Notes: generated by a model not told the origin, from the sequence alone. Numbered from the stretch's first letter, positions 32,926 through 42,057 are shown. The stretch is DNA of 64,000 nucleotides from Acidimicrobiales bacterium (GCA_029263195.1 JAJCXX010000084.1:1-64000); one strand, 5' to 3'. Translations and numbers: made by a program.

Positions 32926-33420
32926 GTGAAAAGGATCTCTAGCGACGACCCACGAGCCAAGCGAATGTCGTCCAACGCCACCGTGGACCTCGCCGGTCTC
33001 ATCGAGTTTGTGAACGGCAAGAACCGTTGGGTGCTCTCTACTACGAGAACGGATGGCCGACCGCAGATGAGCATGGTCACCGGCACTATCACCCCTCCCG
33101 GCGACCTGCTGATCTCCAGTTACCCATCACGAGTCAAAGTCCGAAATGCAAAGCGGAATCCTCTCGTATCGGTTGCGGTCATGGGCGACGAGTTCAACGC
33201 GGCCTGGGTCCAGATCGACGGTGATGCCAATGTCAGCGACATGCCCGAAGCCCTCGATGGCCTGATCGAGTACTACCGGTGCATCAGCGGCGAGCACCCA
33301 GACTGGGACGACTACCGCCAAGCCATGGCCGACCAGAACAAGTCCGTCATCCGCATCACCCCCACCCGCTGGAGCCCGGTCAGCAAAGGCGGCTTTCCGC
33401 CAGAACTCTTCGAAACCTGA
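32926..33420 (+). CDS. PPOX-class F420-dependent protein (Rv1155-like)
   Basis: A 164-residue split-barrel protein. It has VNGKNRWVLSTTRTDGRPQMSMVTG at the N-terminus, LISSYPSRVKVRNAKRNPLVSVAV in the middle and a C-terminal IRITPTRWSPV, the pattern of Rv1155-like F420-binding enzymes. It is different from the PPOX protein at 30536. The start could be the GTG at 32926 or the ATG at 32965; the latter trims a polar leader. It probably reduces an unknown small molecule with F420H2. Confidence 0.85.
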   Translation: MKRISSDDPRAKRMSSNATVDLAGLIEFVNGKNRWVLSTTRTDGRPQMSMVTGTITPPGDLLISSYPSRVKVRNAKRNPLVSVAVMGDEFNAAWVQIDGDANVSDMPEALDGLIEYYRCISGEHPDWDDYRQAMADQNKSVIRITPTRWSPVSKGGFPPELFET

Positions 33421-33631
33421 CGAAGCCGCCATTCAACGGGACGCTGTTGCGTTGTTGGATCACGACCAGGCTGTCCGGTCAGTATTGAGTCCGCGCATTG
33501 CTCTGAGCCTTGAGCAAGGAGTGCTCTGCTGGAGAGCGGTCTTGCGGCTCGCAGGTCCGTCTGTCTGATCTTTGGATCCTGGCGGGGGTAAGTTCGAGTC
33601 ATCGAGATTCAACTAGGGAAGGCGAGGCGCT
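33421..33631 (+). other. Gene-free stretch with a weak IS-end-like word
   Basis: No gene is visible in these 211 bases. CTGTTGC at 33444-33450, inside GACGCTGTTGCGTTG, recalls the IS6-like ends elsewhere in the window but matches poorly. A ribosome site (GGAAGGCGAGG) for the next gene lies at the end. Confidence 0.3.
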
Positions 33632-33979
33632 ATGGGTGCACGTGAGCTGTTCGATAGACGCATGGAGTTGCTGTCCGCGGGCGACGTCGCCGGCGTCCTT
33701 GAGCAATACGCCGATGACGCCGAGGTCATCCGTTTCGTGGGCGTCGCCCGGGGCAAAACAGAGATCAGCGCGTTCCTGACCGGTTACCTGGCTGCCCACG
33801 GCCGATTCGACCTGGTCACGCTCGACCAGTTCTTCGAGACCGAGGACGCGGTCATGTGGGAGGCGACAGTGGAGACCGCGAACGGCGTGGCCCAGGTCTT
33901 CGACGCGATGTTGCTGGATGAGAGCGGCCGGATCCGCCGCGAGTTTCCCGGTGTGCACGGCTACTGGGGCCGGACCTGA
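33632..33979 (+). CDS. SnoaL-like (NTF2 fold) protein
   Basis: A 115-residue NTF2-like protein. The N-terminal helix (ARELFDRRMELLSAGDVAGVLEQYADDAEVIRF) is followed by the cone-shaped sheet with GKTEISAFLTGYLAAHG and a final strand pair ending in GVHGYWGR. Such proteins are small-molecule isomerases, cyclases or ligand binders. A good ribosome site precedes the ATG. It is a single gene in a region of small redox enzymes; the substrate is unknown. Confidence 0.8.
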   Translation: MGARELFDRRMELLSAGDVAGVLEQYADDAEVIRFVGVARGKTEISAFLTGYLAAHGRFDLVTLDQFFETEDAVMWEATVETANGVAQVFDAMLLDESGRIRREFPGVHGYWGRT

Positions 33980-34076
33980 ACAGTTAGCGCCGCCCCGTTC
34001 ATCCCCTTGGGTTCCGGAATCTCGTCTGACCCTTGTTCTTGGCAGATTCGCAGCCTGCTGGAAGCATCGACCTGGA

Positions 34077-35045
34077 TTACTTGGCCGTGGCCATGAGCGC
34101 GATTTCGCCGAGAAGACCGATGCGGTCGGTGTTGTGGCCGTTGAACGGAAGATTGATGGTCATGCCGTCGATGCCGGTGTCCATGCAGGCTTGGAGCTGC
34201 TCGCCAACGGTGTCGGAGTCACCGTAGATGAAGATCGTTTTGACCATTTCGATCACCTCGTCGTTCCATCCCTTCGCTGCCGCAACCTCATTCAGATCGG
34301 CTTCGGCTTCCTCCATCGTCGGGGCGACCAGCACCATCTGCAGCTTGGTGACCTTGATCTCCGAGCGATCACGGCCCAGCCGTTCGCAGTGGGCAGCGAG
34401 GACGTCGAGTTTTCGGGGTATTTCTTCGATCGATCCGCTGGAAAGATTCGACTCATCTGCGTATTGGGCAACCATTCGAAGAGTCTTCTTCTCACCGGTG
34501 CCACCGATCATGATCGGGATGCGGGACACAGGAGCGGGGGAGTTGATGGCGTCGGCGACCTGGTAGTGCTTGCCGTTCAGCGTCACGGGCTCGCCCCGGA
34601 GCATCGGGATGACGATCTGCAGCGACTCCTCAAGCTTCTCGAACCGGTCGGTGAACGTTCCGAACTCGTAACCGAGCGAGTCGTGCTCCAATTCGAACCA
34701 GCCGGCGCCGATACCGAGGGTGGCGCGGCCGCCTGATACGTGATCGAGGGCGGTGATCGTCTTGGCCAGCAAGGTCGGGTGACGATATGTGTTGCCGGTG
34801 ACCAGTGCCGAGAGGCGGACCTTCTTTGTGTGTTGAGCAAGGGCGGACAGGATGCTGTAGCACTCGAACATCGGCTCGTCCGGTGCTCCTATCCCGGGTA
34901 GTTGGTAGAAGTGATCCATCACGAGCAACCGGTCGAACCCGGCTGCCTCGGCTGCTTTGGCCTGGGCCGTCACGCTGGCGAAGATGTCGGAGTTGCCGAC
35001 GCCCGGATAGGTGAAGTTTGGGATCTGATAGCCGAGTCGGGTCAT
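34077..35045 (-). CDS. LLM-class F420-dependent oxidoreductase
   Basis: A 322-residue luciferase-like TIM barrel. It has GYQIPNFTYPG at the N-terminus, FDRLLVMDHFYQLPGIG, SALVTGNTYRHPTLLAKTITALDHVSGGRATLGIGAGWFELEH (the F420-binding region) and IPIMIGGTGEKKTLRMVAQYAD. It should transfer hydride between F420 and an organic substrate. The ATG at 35045 has AGGAG at the right spacing; the track start is 23 codons earlier without support. It is monocistronic. Confidence 0.9.
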   Translation of the reverse strand: MTRLGYQIPNFTYPGVGNSDIFASVTAQAKAAEAAGFDRLLVMDHFYQLPGIGAPDEPMFECYSILSALAQHTKKVRLSALVTGNTYRHPTLLAKTITALDHVSGGRATLGIGAGWFELEHDSLGYEFGTFTDRFEKLEESLQIVIPMLRGEPVTLNGKHYQVADAINSPAPVSRIPIMIGGTGEKKTLRMVAQYADESNLSSGSIEEIPRKLDVLAAHCERLGRDRSEIKVTKLQMVLVAPTMEEAEADLNEVAAAKGWNDEVIEMVKTIFIYGDSDTVGEQLQACMDTGIDGMTINLPFNGHNTDRIGLLGEIALMATAK

Positions 35046-35190
35046 CGTGATACTCCTGAGGGTGCGAAATTCTGACGCTTGGGCTGCAAGCGTGTCAGAT
35101 TCAGAAGCTGACATAGTGGCGCGAATGCGTCAAGGCCGCGCCATGGAGCTCGAGATCTGCACGTCGCCGCGAGCCCGATCGTGAGCCGGG

Positions 35191-35748
35191 TCAGGATGAA
35201 GGATTCCTGCCGGTGTAACCGAGGAGTCTGTCGAGGGGCGCGGCATTGGCGGCGACTATGACTGCTGCCTTGAAGCCATCGCCGGTGCGCCCCTCGGCCG
35301 GCACCACGGGCATCCACGTCTGTAGGCCGAAATCGGCCAGTTCGTCGGAGATACCGTGCTTGATGCCTGTTGCCTGTCCGAGGTCCCATGCGTGAGTGAG
35401 GATGTCGGCAGTGATCACGGCAACTGCCATCTCACCGGGCACTTTGCCGAACGGCATCTCGTGAGTGGTCGCAAGAGCCTCGGGCGTGGCGGCTGCCTCG
35501 AGCGCGGCGCGTGCGGCGGTCCATCCAGCGAGCGGCCCGTCGGCGAGAAAGTCGGGCGCATCCGCGGCCGGAGCCTGACCCTGGAGGCCGCCGGCCATCT
35601 TCTGCACCCCACCACACATGTGTCCGAGAAGATCATGCACGGTCCACTGATCGCACGGCGTCGCCATCTCTCGGTGCTCGGGTGTGAGCGAGGCGATCAT
35701 GGTCGTCACGAGAGTGTTGGTCTGATTCATGGCGGTTGTTGCGTCCAC
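35191..35748 (-). CDS. TIGR03086-type (mycothiol-dependent DinB-like) metal-binding protein
   Basis: A 185-residue four-helix DinB-fold protein. The metal ligands are His in WTVHDLLGHMCGGVQKM and His in ADILTHAWDLGQATG, the pattern of the maleylpyruvate isomerase N-terminal/TIGR03086 family. Relatives act as mycothiol S-transferases in thiol-based detoxification. The divergent ArsR gene is 71 bases away, with a near-perfect palindrome between them, so ArsR probably represses this gene as well. Confidence 0.85.
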   Translation of the reverse strand: MDATTAMNQTNTLVTTMIASLTPEHREMATPCDQWTVHDLLGHMCGGVQKMAGGLQGQAPAADAPDFLADGPLAGWTAARAALEAAATPEALATTHEMPFGKVPGEMAVAVITADILTHAWDLGQATGIKHGISDELADFGLQTWMPVVPAEGRTGDGFKAAVIVAANAAPLDRLLGYTGRNPSS

Positions 35749-35779
35749 GGCGGACTCCTTTGAAGGTTAGTACGTGCTT

Positions 35780-35799
35780 ACGTTAGCAGTGGCTAACGT
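35780..35799. promoter_or_regulatory. Palindromic ArsR operator between divergent genes
   Basis: ACGTTAGC-AGTG-GCTAACGT has perfect 8-base arms, and one further base pair on each side matches after a single mismatch (TTACGTTAGC/GCTAACGTTA). It lies 21 bases before the ArsR ATG and 32 bases before the DinB-like start. Confidence 0.65.
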
Positions 35800-35819
35800 T
35801 ATCGTCTACACTGTCAGGT

Positions 35820-36167
35820 ATGGACGCAGCAGCACGCGCCGTCGCTGAGCCGACTCGTCGAGAAATCCTACGACTCGTACATGACCAAGAACGAACGGTC
35901 ACTGACATCGCCGATCACTTCGACGTGTCGCGGCCAGCGATCAGTCAGCACCTGCGAGTGCTCTCCGACGCAGAGTTGGTCACTGTGCGCATCGAAGGAA
36001 CCCGCCGCTACTACCAAGCGAGACCAGAGGGCCTGGCCGAGCTCACCGAATGGATGCAGGGCTTCTGGGGCTCCTCTCTGTCGAGGCTCAAGATCGAGGC
36101 GGAGCGCGAGCACTGGAACCAGAAGAAGCTCAGCAACAAACAGAGACGCAAGAAGGACATCAACTGA
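35820..36167 (+). CDS. ArsR-family transcriptional repressor
   Basis: A 115-residue winged-helix repressor. It has VAEPTRREILRLVHDQERTVTDIADHF, the recognition helix SRPAISQHLRVLSDAELV, the wing GTRRYYQARPEGL and a basic Lys/Arg-rich tail. There is no metal-binding Cys motif. It is followed after one base by an SRPBCC gene, the same pairing as at 7058-7866. It sits across the palindrome from the DinB-like gene and likely controls both directions. Confidence 0.9.
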   Translation: MDAAARAVAEPTRREILRLVHDQERTVTDIADHFDVSRPAISQHLRVLSDAELVTVRIEGTRRYYQARPEGLAELTEWMQGFWGSSLSRLKIEAEREHWNQKKLSNKQRRKKDIN

Positions 36168-36168
36168 C

Positions 36169-36624
36169 ATGACCGACCAGCAGACTGACGCAGCCGAGGC
36201 GCTTCACCTCACCGAACGAATCGCTGCACCGCGAGAGACTGTCTTCGACTTCCTCGTCGAGCCCGAAATGATGCTCCGGTGGATGGGAACCGAGGTCGAT
36301 CTCGAGCCCGAACCGGGAGGCAAGTTCTGGCTCAATGCGACCGGCACCGACATCGCCTCGGGCACCTACGTCAAAGTCGATCGGCCGAACTGTGTCGTGT
36401 TCACCTGGGGCTGGGAGGGCAGCTCCGAGGTGCCGCCGGGGTCGAGCACGGTGAGCATCATGTTGACCACTGATGGCGACGACACCATCGTCGACCTCTT
36501 CCACGCGGGACTGCCGGGCGGCTCCAATGACGAGCATTCGAAGGGCTGGACCTACTTCCTCGGACGTTTGGTGATTGTGTCGACCGGTGGCGAGATCGAC
36601 GCCTCCGACCCCCTTCCTGCCTGA
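36169..36624 (+). CDS. SRPBCC (AHSA1-like) domain protein
   Basis: A 151-residue SRPBCC protein. It has LHLTERIAAPRETVFDFLVEPEMMLRWMG, the central VKVDRPNCVVFTWGWEG and the C-terminal HSKGWTYFLGRLVIV. It probably binds a hydrophobic ligand. The ATG at 36169 follows the ArsR stop by one base; the long track frame overlaps the ArsR gene. Its partner DUF899 gene starts 15 bases later, so ArsR-SRPBCC-DUF899 is likely one operon. Confidence 0.85.
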   Translation: MTDQQTDAAEALHLTERIAAPRETVFDFLVEPEMMLRWMGTEVDLEPEPGGKFWLNATGTDIASGTYVKVDRPNCVVFTWGWEGSSEVPPGSSTVSIMLTTDGDDTIVDLFHAGLPGGSNDEHSKGWTYFLGRLVIVSTGGEIDASDPLPA

Positions 36625-36639
36625 GGCCTAGAGTCGACA

Positions 36640-37356
36640 ATGCCTTCCAACACCACACCCGACATCGTCGACCACGGAACTTGGCGGGCCGCTCGCCTCG
36701 CCCACCTTGACGCGGAGAAGGCCTTCACCCGCGAACGCGACGAGCTGTCCCGTCAGCGCCGCGAACTTCCCTGGTTCGAGCTCACCGAGGAGTATTCCTT
36801 CGACGGACCCGCCGGGCCACGGACGATGGCGGAGCTCTTCGAAGGGCGCAGCCAACTTGCGGTGTATCACTTCATGTTCGGGCCGGGCTGGGTGGAAGGT
36901 TGTCCGTCCTGCTCGTTCTGGGCCGACAATTACGACGGCCTCGGCGTGCATCTCGCGGCCCGCGACACGACCCTCATCACCATCGCACGAGCCCCGCAGC
37001 CCGAGCTGGCGGCCTATCAGGGGCGGATGGGCTGGAATTTCCCGTGGTACTCGTCAGCCGGCAACACCTTCAACTTCGACATGGGCGTGAGCTTCACCCC
37101 CGAAGACATCGCCGCCGGCACCGCCAACTACAACCACGGCACTCAGCTCCCGATGGGCGAAGAGACACCCGGGCTCAGCATCTTCAACCGCATCGACGAC
37201 GATCGAGTGTTCCTCAGCTATCAGACTTTCTCCCGGGGCCTCGACATGATGAACACGGCGTACCACATCCTCGATCTCACTCCGAAGGGACGAGACGAAG
37301 ACAACCTGCCGTGGTCCATGGCCTGGCTCCACCGCCACGACGCCTATCCGTCCTGA
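36640..37356 (+). CDS. DUF899 (thioredoxin-like) family protein
   Basis: A 238-residue DUF899 protein. Family marks are the N-terminal DELSRQRRELPWFELTEEYSFDG, FMFGPGWVEGCPSCSFWADNYDG (with the CPSC pair in thioredoxin position), GWNFPWYSSAGNTFNFD and the C-terminal DLTPKGRDE. A disulfide or redox function is assumed but unproven for the family. It is the last gene of the ArsR-SRPBCC-DUF899 unit, convergent with the DUF3048 gene. Confidence 0.85.
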   Translation: MPSNTTPDIVDHGTWRAARLAHLDAEKAFTRERDELSRQRRELPWFELTEEYSFDGPAGPRTMAELFEGRSQLAVYHFMFGPGWVEGCPSCSFWADNYDGLGVHLAARDTTLITIARAPQPELAAYQGRMGWNFPWYSSAGNTFNFDMGVSFTPEDIAAGTANYNHGTQLPMGEETPGLSIFNRIDDDRVFLSYQTFSRGLDMMNTAYHILDLTPKGRDEDNLPWSMAWLHRHDAYPS

Positions 37357-37401
37357 ACGGCCAGTCAGGGACGGGAATCTGAGAGTGACCGCTGAACAAG
37401 T

Positions 37402-38673
37402 TCAGCCGACGGTGACCGACCCGACCGGCGCGAGTTCGACCCAAGTCTGACCTGGCAACAAGGCCACTGGTACTCCGTCGGCCGTTGTCCAAGTTGCGAC
37501 TGAATCCAGGGATGGCTTGGTCCATGTCACCTCAATGACGTGACCGTCGGTCACAACCCAGCCGCGTCCGGTGCCCAGGAACTGCTCTTCGTAGACGGCC
37601 GTGCCAGCGGTGTCGAAACTACCCGTCCGGACGTGGTCGACCTCCGCCACCAGAACGTTGGAAGCGACGATCCGCTCTCCGTCAGCGTCCATATGAGATT
37701 CGCCATCTTGGGTCCGAGCCCAGCCAGCGGCTTCGTCGTCGAACTCCCATAGCGACGTGGCCGATGGGTAGTCGATGGTGATCGAGCGTGCGGGACGAGC
37801 GGACTGCGGAAGGCCGATCGATTCATCTCGGTACTCGAAGTGAGGCAACGGGCCCCCCCCGGTCTCTCTAGACGCTGCGATCGACCAGAGATCGCTCGGG
37901 AGAGTCATGAGGTCGTAAGTGCCCGGCCTATCGGGGGCTCGGTGGTACTCCGACCTGGTCCCAGCGCCGAGATCGATCATTTCGAACCGGCGAATAACCG
38001 CATGGTGGAGAAGGTTGGCTCCCGAGTAGGCGAAGATCGGGTTGTTGAGCGACGAGAACAGCGCAATGTCGGAGGTTCGGCCCGATCGAACCGGGCCGAG
38101 GATCTCGGGCTCGATGGAATGGAAGACCGCAGCGAGCCTGGTCACGCCGTTCTCGACCATCAAGACATAGACGAGGTCAGCCTGACTAAGTGCCTCTTGG
38201 GGCCGGCCCTTCTTGGTGTTGTCGACCTTCACGATCATCGCGGGCCGGTCAGCATCGGCCGCTGTCATCGGTAGGCCAGTAAGAGGCGCGATTCCTGAGG
38301 CCTGGGGTGCGGGCGGAAGAGCAACCGGTGCAACGACGTTTCGGCTCACATCAATCTGACCGAACACGCCGGTGTAGAGCGGTTCGCCGTTGAGAATTCG
38401 AACACCACCGAACGTGCCGAGCGGATCGACCTCGACCTTCGGGGCCGGACCTCGGGTTGTTGGCGGAGAGATCAGAATGGTGGTGGAGGGTGCCACGCCG
38501 CTGGTTGTTGGAGTTGCGGCGGTGTCCTGGATACCGGTGATGTCGTTGTCGGACGGGGTCGATTCGGTGTCGCCATCGCCGCCGCCGCAGGCACTAGCCA
38601 AGATGGTGAGAGCGGCCAACGGGGCAAGCATGTGCATACGCATGAGGCGACACGCTAGAGGCTTGGGCGCCAA
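37402..38673 (-). CDS. DUF3048 (YerB-like) lipoprotein
   Basis: A 423-residue lipoprotein. The signal is ALTILASACGGG, followed by a Thr/Pro-rich linker to about residue 110. The DUF3048 domain has IAPLTGLPM, IVKVDNTKKGRPQEALSQADLVYVLMVENGVTRLAAVFHS and GPVRSGRTSDIAL; its C-terminal part has VTDGHVIEVTWTKPS and GQTWVELAP. It acts outside the membrane; the biochemical role is unknown. The Met at 38640 or 38634 would give a shorter signal. Confidence 0.85.
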   Translation of the reverse strand: MAPKPLACRLMRMHMLAPLAALTILASACGGGDGDTESTPSDNDITGIQDTAATPTTSGVAPSTTILISPPTTRGPAPKVEVDPLGTFGGVRILNGEPLYTGVFGQIDVSRNVVAPVALPPAPQASGIAPLTGLPMTAADADRPAMIVKVDNTKKGRPQEALSQADLVYVLMVENGVTRLAAVFHSIEPEILGPVRSGRTSDIALFSSLNNPIFAYSGANLLHHAVIRRFEMIDLGAGTRSEYHRAPDRPGTYDLMTLPSDLWSIAASRETGGGPLPHFEYRDESIGLPQSARPARSITIDYPSATSLWEFDDEAAGWARTQDGESHMDADGERIVASNVLVAEVDHVRTGSFDTAGTAVYEEQFLGTGRGWVVTDGHVIEVTWTKPSLDSVATWTTADGVPVALLPGQTWVELAPVGSVTVG

Positions 38674-38721
38674 GTTCGACCCTACGCTTGAGGATCAGGG
38701 TGTCGGCGGTAACGTGTTGAC

Positions 38722-39465
38722 GTGTCTGCCGAACTCGACAACTTGCCCGCTCGGGTCGCAGCGCTTCCTTGGTACCACCGAATGGACCTCGGCGGCGGGG
38801 TCGTGACGCCCGGCGTAGTGGAGAGCAGCCGCGTCCTTCCCAGGCTCAAACTGCCCGAGTCGTTGGCCGGGCGTTCGGTGCTCGATATCGGGGCGTGGGA
38901 CGGTTTCTACTCGTTCGAGGCAGCGCGCCGAGGCGCCGATCGAGTCCTCGCCACTGACTCATACAGCTGGGACGGCCGCGGGTGGGGCTCCAAGGACTCA
39001 TTTGAACTCGCTCGATCAGTGCTCGGGTTCGAGCAGCGTGTGGATGATCTGACGATAGATGGCATGGACATCTCGAGCTCGATGCTGGGAGGCACGTTTG
39101 ACGTGGTTCTCCATCTCGGTGTCCTCTATCACCTACGGGACCCGATCAGTGCCCTCGAGCGGGCTGCGGCTGTGTGCGACGACCTGCTCGTGCTCGAAAC
39201 CGAGACCGCGCTGAATCTCCTGCCGTACGAGGCGGCTCGCTTCTATTCCGGGTCCGATCTCAACGGCGACGGTTCCAACTGGTACCAGTACAACCTTCGC
39301 GCCCTTCGAGGGATGCTCCGCGAGTTCGGATTCTCCTCGATCGACGTCGTCTACCGCCATCCTCGATCAAGGCGGCTCGCTCGGGCGGCTCTGGAAAAGA
39401 AGGCTGGCAGATCCTTCCGGGTGGCGATGCGTTCGGCGCGTGTAGTAATCCACGCGAGGCGCTGA
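38722..39465 (+). CDS. SAM-dependent methyltransferase (CmoB/DUF1698-like)
   Basis: A 247-residue methyltransferase. Motif I is VLDIGAWDGFYSFEAARRGADRVLATDS, then FDVVLHLGVLYHLRDPISALERAA and a C-terminal MLREFGFSS. This resembles the CmoB/DUF1698 group, but its length and context point to a small-molecule or glycan methyltransferase. The GTG start at 38722 is the only reasonable one. It is 48 bases from the divergent DUF3048 gene. Confidence 0.8.
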   Translation: MSAELDNLPARVAALPWYHRMDLGGGVVTPGVVESSRVLPRLKLPESLAGRSVLDIGAWDGFYSFEAARRGADRVLATDSYSWDGRGWGSKDSFELARSVLGFEQRVDDLTIDGMDISSSMLGGTFDVVLHLGVLYHLRDPISALERAAAVCDDLLVLETETALNLLPYEAARFYSGSDLNGDGSNWYQYNLRALRGMLREFGFSSIDVVYRHPRSRRLARAALEKKAGRSFRVAMRSARVVIHARR

Positions 39466-39550
39466 AGGACCCCCAACCAACGTGAAACCTGCCTAGCCAT
39501 GGGTCCGAGCAGGCTTGACCACGTCGCAGGAATCCCTGGCCGCGGCAATC

Positions 39551-40189
39551 TCAGCTCTGAAGGGTGATCTCGTAGGCGCAGGTATGCGCGCCGGCTGTCT
39601 TGTGGGTAGCGCGTTCTACTGTTGCGTCGGGGATGAGGTCGCGGATGAAATCGAGTTCGGCGGTACAGGCTTGTTGATAGTGGGTGGCGACGGCCCAGAT
39701 GGCACAGCTGTGGAGGTTGATCCGGTAGTGGGTGTCGCCGAGCTTCTCGGAGTCGGCGAGGTAACCCTGGGCGTCGAGGAGTTCGGTCAAGAGCGTGACC
39801 TGCTCATGGATTGGCTTCCCCGCCAGTTTGTGTTTCGCTCCTTCGACGAGTCGGCGGCGCCGCCGTTCGAAGACTCGACTGACGAGTTCGGGGTCTTCTT
39901 CTTCGATGAGTTGGAGTAGCTCGATCGAGAGGCTGCTGTCCGCCGTGTCGAATAGAGGTTCGGTGAGGTTGGTGGCGTGGTAACGGTCGGCCGGCCGGCC
40001 GGGCTGACCTCGCTCTTGGCGGGCGCTGATGAAGCCGGCGGACCGGAGTGCGGTGAGGTGTTGTCGAACCGCGCTGGAGGAGATGTCGAGGGAGGTGGCT
40101 AGTTCGTCAGCGGTCGCCTCACCGAGTCGCTTCAGGGCGACGAGAACGCGGCGTTGAGTTGCTGAGGGCGCGACGCTCACGGTGGCCAT
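39551..40189 (-). CDS. sufR: SufR-like iron-sulfur transcriptional regulator
   Basis: A 212-residue regulator. It has the winged helix-turn-helix GEATADELATSLDISSSAVRQHLTALRSAG, a ligand-type wing (GQPGRPADRYHAT) and a C-terminal domain with Cys residues at HSCAIW, QQACTA and AHTCAY. Their spacing is C-x12-C-x28-C; cyanobacterial SufR has C-x12-C-x13-C-x14-C as I recall it, so the third Cys is missing here. It should bind a 4Fe-4S cluster and repress the divergent ferredoxin-suf operon when clusters are plentiful. Confidence 0.85.
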   Translation of the reverse strand: MATVSVAPSATQRRVLVALKRLGEATADELATSLDISSSAVRQHLTALRSAGFISARQERGQPGRPADRYHATNLTEPLFDTADSSLSIELLQLIEEEDPELVSRVFERRRRRLVEGAKHKLAGKPIHEQVTLLTELLDAQGYLADSEKLGDTHYRINLHSCAIWAVATHYQQACTAELDFIRDLIPDATVERATHKTAGAHTCAYEITLQS

Positions 40190-40228
40190 TGCTCGATTGT
40201 AGCGTCTGTGTGCAATGTTCTCGTAGTT

Positions 40229-40251
40229 TCACAACTTGTAACTGTGATAAT
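40229..40251. promoter_or_regulatory. Imperfect inverted repeat and -10-like box before the suf operon
   Basis: TCACA and TGTGA (40229-40247) flank ACTTGTAAC, and GATAAT at 40246-40251 could be the -10 box of the ferredoxin-suf promoter. It lies in the sufR-ferredoxin gap (40190-40321), the expected place for a SufR operator. Confidence 0.35.
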
Positions 40252-40321
40252 CCTGATAACCTCGTAGTGCTGCGGCGTCTCGTCCGCCCCGAAACCGAGA
40301 GCACAGCCGAGAAGGAGCAAG

Positions 40322-40561
40322 ATGAAGGTTTGGATCGATCAGGACTTGTGCACCGGAGACGGACTCTGCGAAGAGATCGCTCCGGACGTATTCACCCTTC
40401 TCGACGACGGGTTGGCCTATGTCAAGGACGGCGACAAGGTGCTTTCCGACCCGGGTGGGCCCGAGGGCCTGGCTCCGGTGCCCGACGGGCAGGACGAAGC
40501 CACAATCGAGTCGGCCGAGGAATGTCCCGGCGAGTGCATCTTCATCGAAGTGGACGGGTAG
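40322..40561 (+). CDS. Ferredoxin (single 3Fe-4S or 4Fe-4S cluster)
   Basis: A 79-residue acidic ferredoxin. The first ligand run is CTGDGLC, with an Asp where a 4Fe-4S type has Cys, and the distal ligand pair is CPGEC near residue 70. A 3Fe-4S cluster is therefore likely. It is the first gene of the suf operon, preceded by AAGGAG. It may donate electrons to cluster assembly or serve as a readout client. Such an opening ferredoxin is unusual for SUF operons. Confidence 0.85.
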   Translation: MKVWIDQDLCTGDGLCEEIAPDVFTLLDDGLAYVKDGDKVLSDPGGPEGLAPVPDGQDEATIESAEECPGECIFIEVDG

Positions 40562-40614
40562 ACCCGATCGGCGAAACGAGTTTCGTGGAGCGTCGGTGAA
40601 GAAGGGGTGACTTG

Positions 40615-42057
40615 ATGAGCGAGACAGCTCGAGAGATTGAAGAGCTCGCTGCGGCGAGTTATGAGTATGGGTTCAGCACGGATCTCGATACCGACATCGC
40701 GCCTCCTGGCCTGACTGAGGACACGGTCCGGCTGATCTCCGGCAAGAAGAACGAACCCGAGTGGCTGCTCGACTGGCGGCTGAGCGCCTTCGAAGCTTGG
40801 CAATCCATGAAGGAGCCTGACTGGGCCAAGCTCGAGATTGCCCCCATCGACTACCAGGGGCTGAGCTACTGGGCCGCACCGAAGCAGAAGCCTGTGCTCG
40901 AAAGCATGGACGATGTCGATCCCGAGATTCGCGACATGTTCGACAAGCTCGGTATTCCGCTACATGAGCAGAAGATGTTCAGCAACGTCGCTATCGACGC
41001 CATCGTCGACTCCGTGTCGGTAACAACGACGTTCAAGGCGACCCTGGCTGAGGCCGGCGTTATCTTCTGTTCCTTCTCCGAGGCGGTCCGAGACCACCCC
41101 GAGTTGGTGCGCGAGCACCTCGGCTCGGTGGTTCCGGTTCGCGACAACTTCTTCGCCGCACTCAACTCGGCGGTCTTCTCCGACGGTTCCTTTTGCTACA
41201 TCCCCGCCGGGGTTCGTTGCCCGATGGAGCTGTCCACGTACTTCAGGATCAACTCGCAGAACACGGGGCAGTTTGAGCGCACGCTCATCGTCGCAGAGGA
41301 CGACTCTCACGTCTCCTACCTCGAGGGCTGCACCGCCCCTCAGCGCGACGAGAACCAGCTGCACGCGGCGGTGGTCGAGTTGGTCGCCAAGGACCGGGCG
41401 GAGATCAAGTACTCCACCGTGCAGAACTGGTACCCAGGCGACGAGAACGGGGTCGGCGGTATCTACAACTTCGTGACCAAGCGAGGCCGGGCCCACACCG
41501 ATGCCAAGATCTCCTGGACCCAGGTCGAGACTGGCTCCGCGATCACCTGGAAGTACCCCAGCGTGATCCTGCAAGGCGATCGAGCGGTGGGGGAGTTCTA
41601 TTCGGTTGCGTTGTCGAGCAAGCGCCAGCAGGCCGACACGGGCACCAAGATGATCCACATAGGAGCCGACACCACCAGCAGCATCATCTCCAAGGGCATC
41701 TCCGCGGGTCGCGGGCAGAACACCTACCGGGGCCTGGTGAAGGTGCTGCGGTCGGCCGAGAACGCCCGCAACTACACCCAGTGCGACTCGCTGCTGCTCG
41801 GCTCGGACTGTGGAGCGCACACCATCCCCTACATCGAGGTGAAGAACCCCTCCGCACAGGTCGAGCACGAAGCCTCGACATCGACGGTCGGCGAAGACCA
41901 GCTGTACTACTGCCGCCAGCGCGGCATGACCGAGGAGGACGCGATGTCAATGATCGTCAACGGTTTCTGTCGTGAGGTGTTCGACGAACTGCCGATGGAG
42001 TTCGCTGTCGAAGCTCAGCGTCTGCTGAGCGTGAGCCTGGAAGGAAGTGTCGGCTGA
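40615..42057 (+). CDS. sufB: Fe-S cluster assembly protein SufB
   Basis: A 480-residue SufB, scaffold subunit of the SufBCD complex that builds iron-sulfur clusters in the cytosol. Family landmarks are [70 protein letters not shown] and the C-terminal ERG-type [18 protein letters not shown]. The Cys of EGCTAP is the conserved core Cys and CDSLL holds a second. The ATG at 40615 is preferred over the track TTG one codon earlier. Its stop overlaps sufC by one base. Confidence 0.95.
   Translation: MSETAREIEELAAASYEYGFSTDLDTDIAPPGLTEDTVRLISGKKNEPEWLLDWRLSAFEAWQSMKEPDWAKLEIAPIDYQGLSYWAAPKQKPVLESMDDVDPEIRDMFDKLGIPLHEQKMFSNVAIDAIVDSVSVTTTFKATLAEAGVIFCSFSEAVRDHPELVREHLGSVVPVRDNFFAALNSAVFSDGSFCYIPAGVRCPMELSTYFRINSQNTGQFERTLIVAEDDSHVSYLEGCTAPQRDENQLHAAVVELVAKDRAEIKYSTVQNWYPGDENGVGGIYNFVTKRGRAHTDAKISWTQVETGSAITWKYPSVILQGDRAVGEFYSVALSSKRQQADTGTKMIHIGADTTSSIISKGISAGRGQNTYRGLVKVLRSAENARNYTQCDSLLLGSDCGAHTIPYIEVKNPSAQVEHEASTSTVGEDQLYYCRQRGMTEEDAMSMIVNGFCREVFDELPMEFAVEAQRLLSVSLEGSVG

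Noticed and set aside
33540-33612. Possible tRNA around a GTTCGAGTC-like word before the SnoaL gene
   Set aside because: No acceptor, D or anticodon stems can be paired around it.
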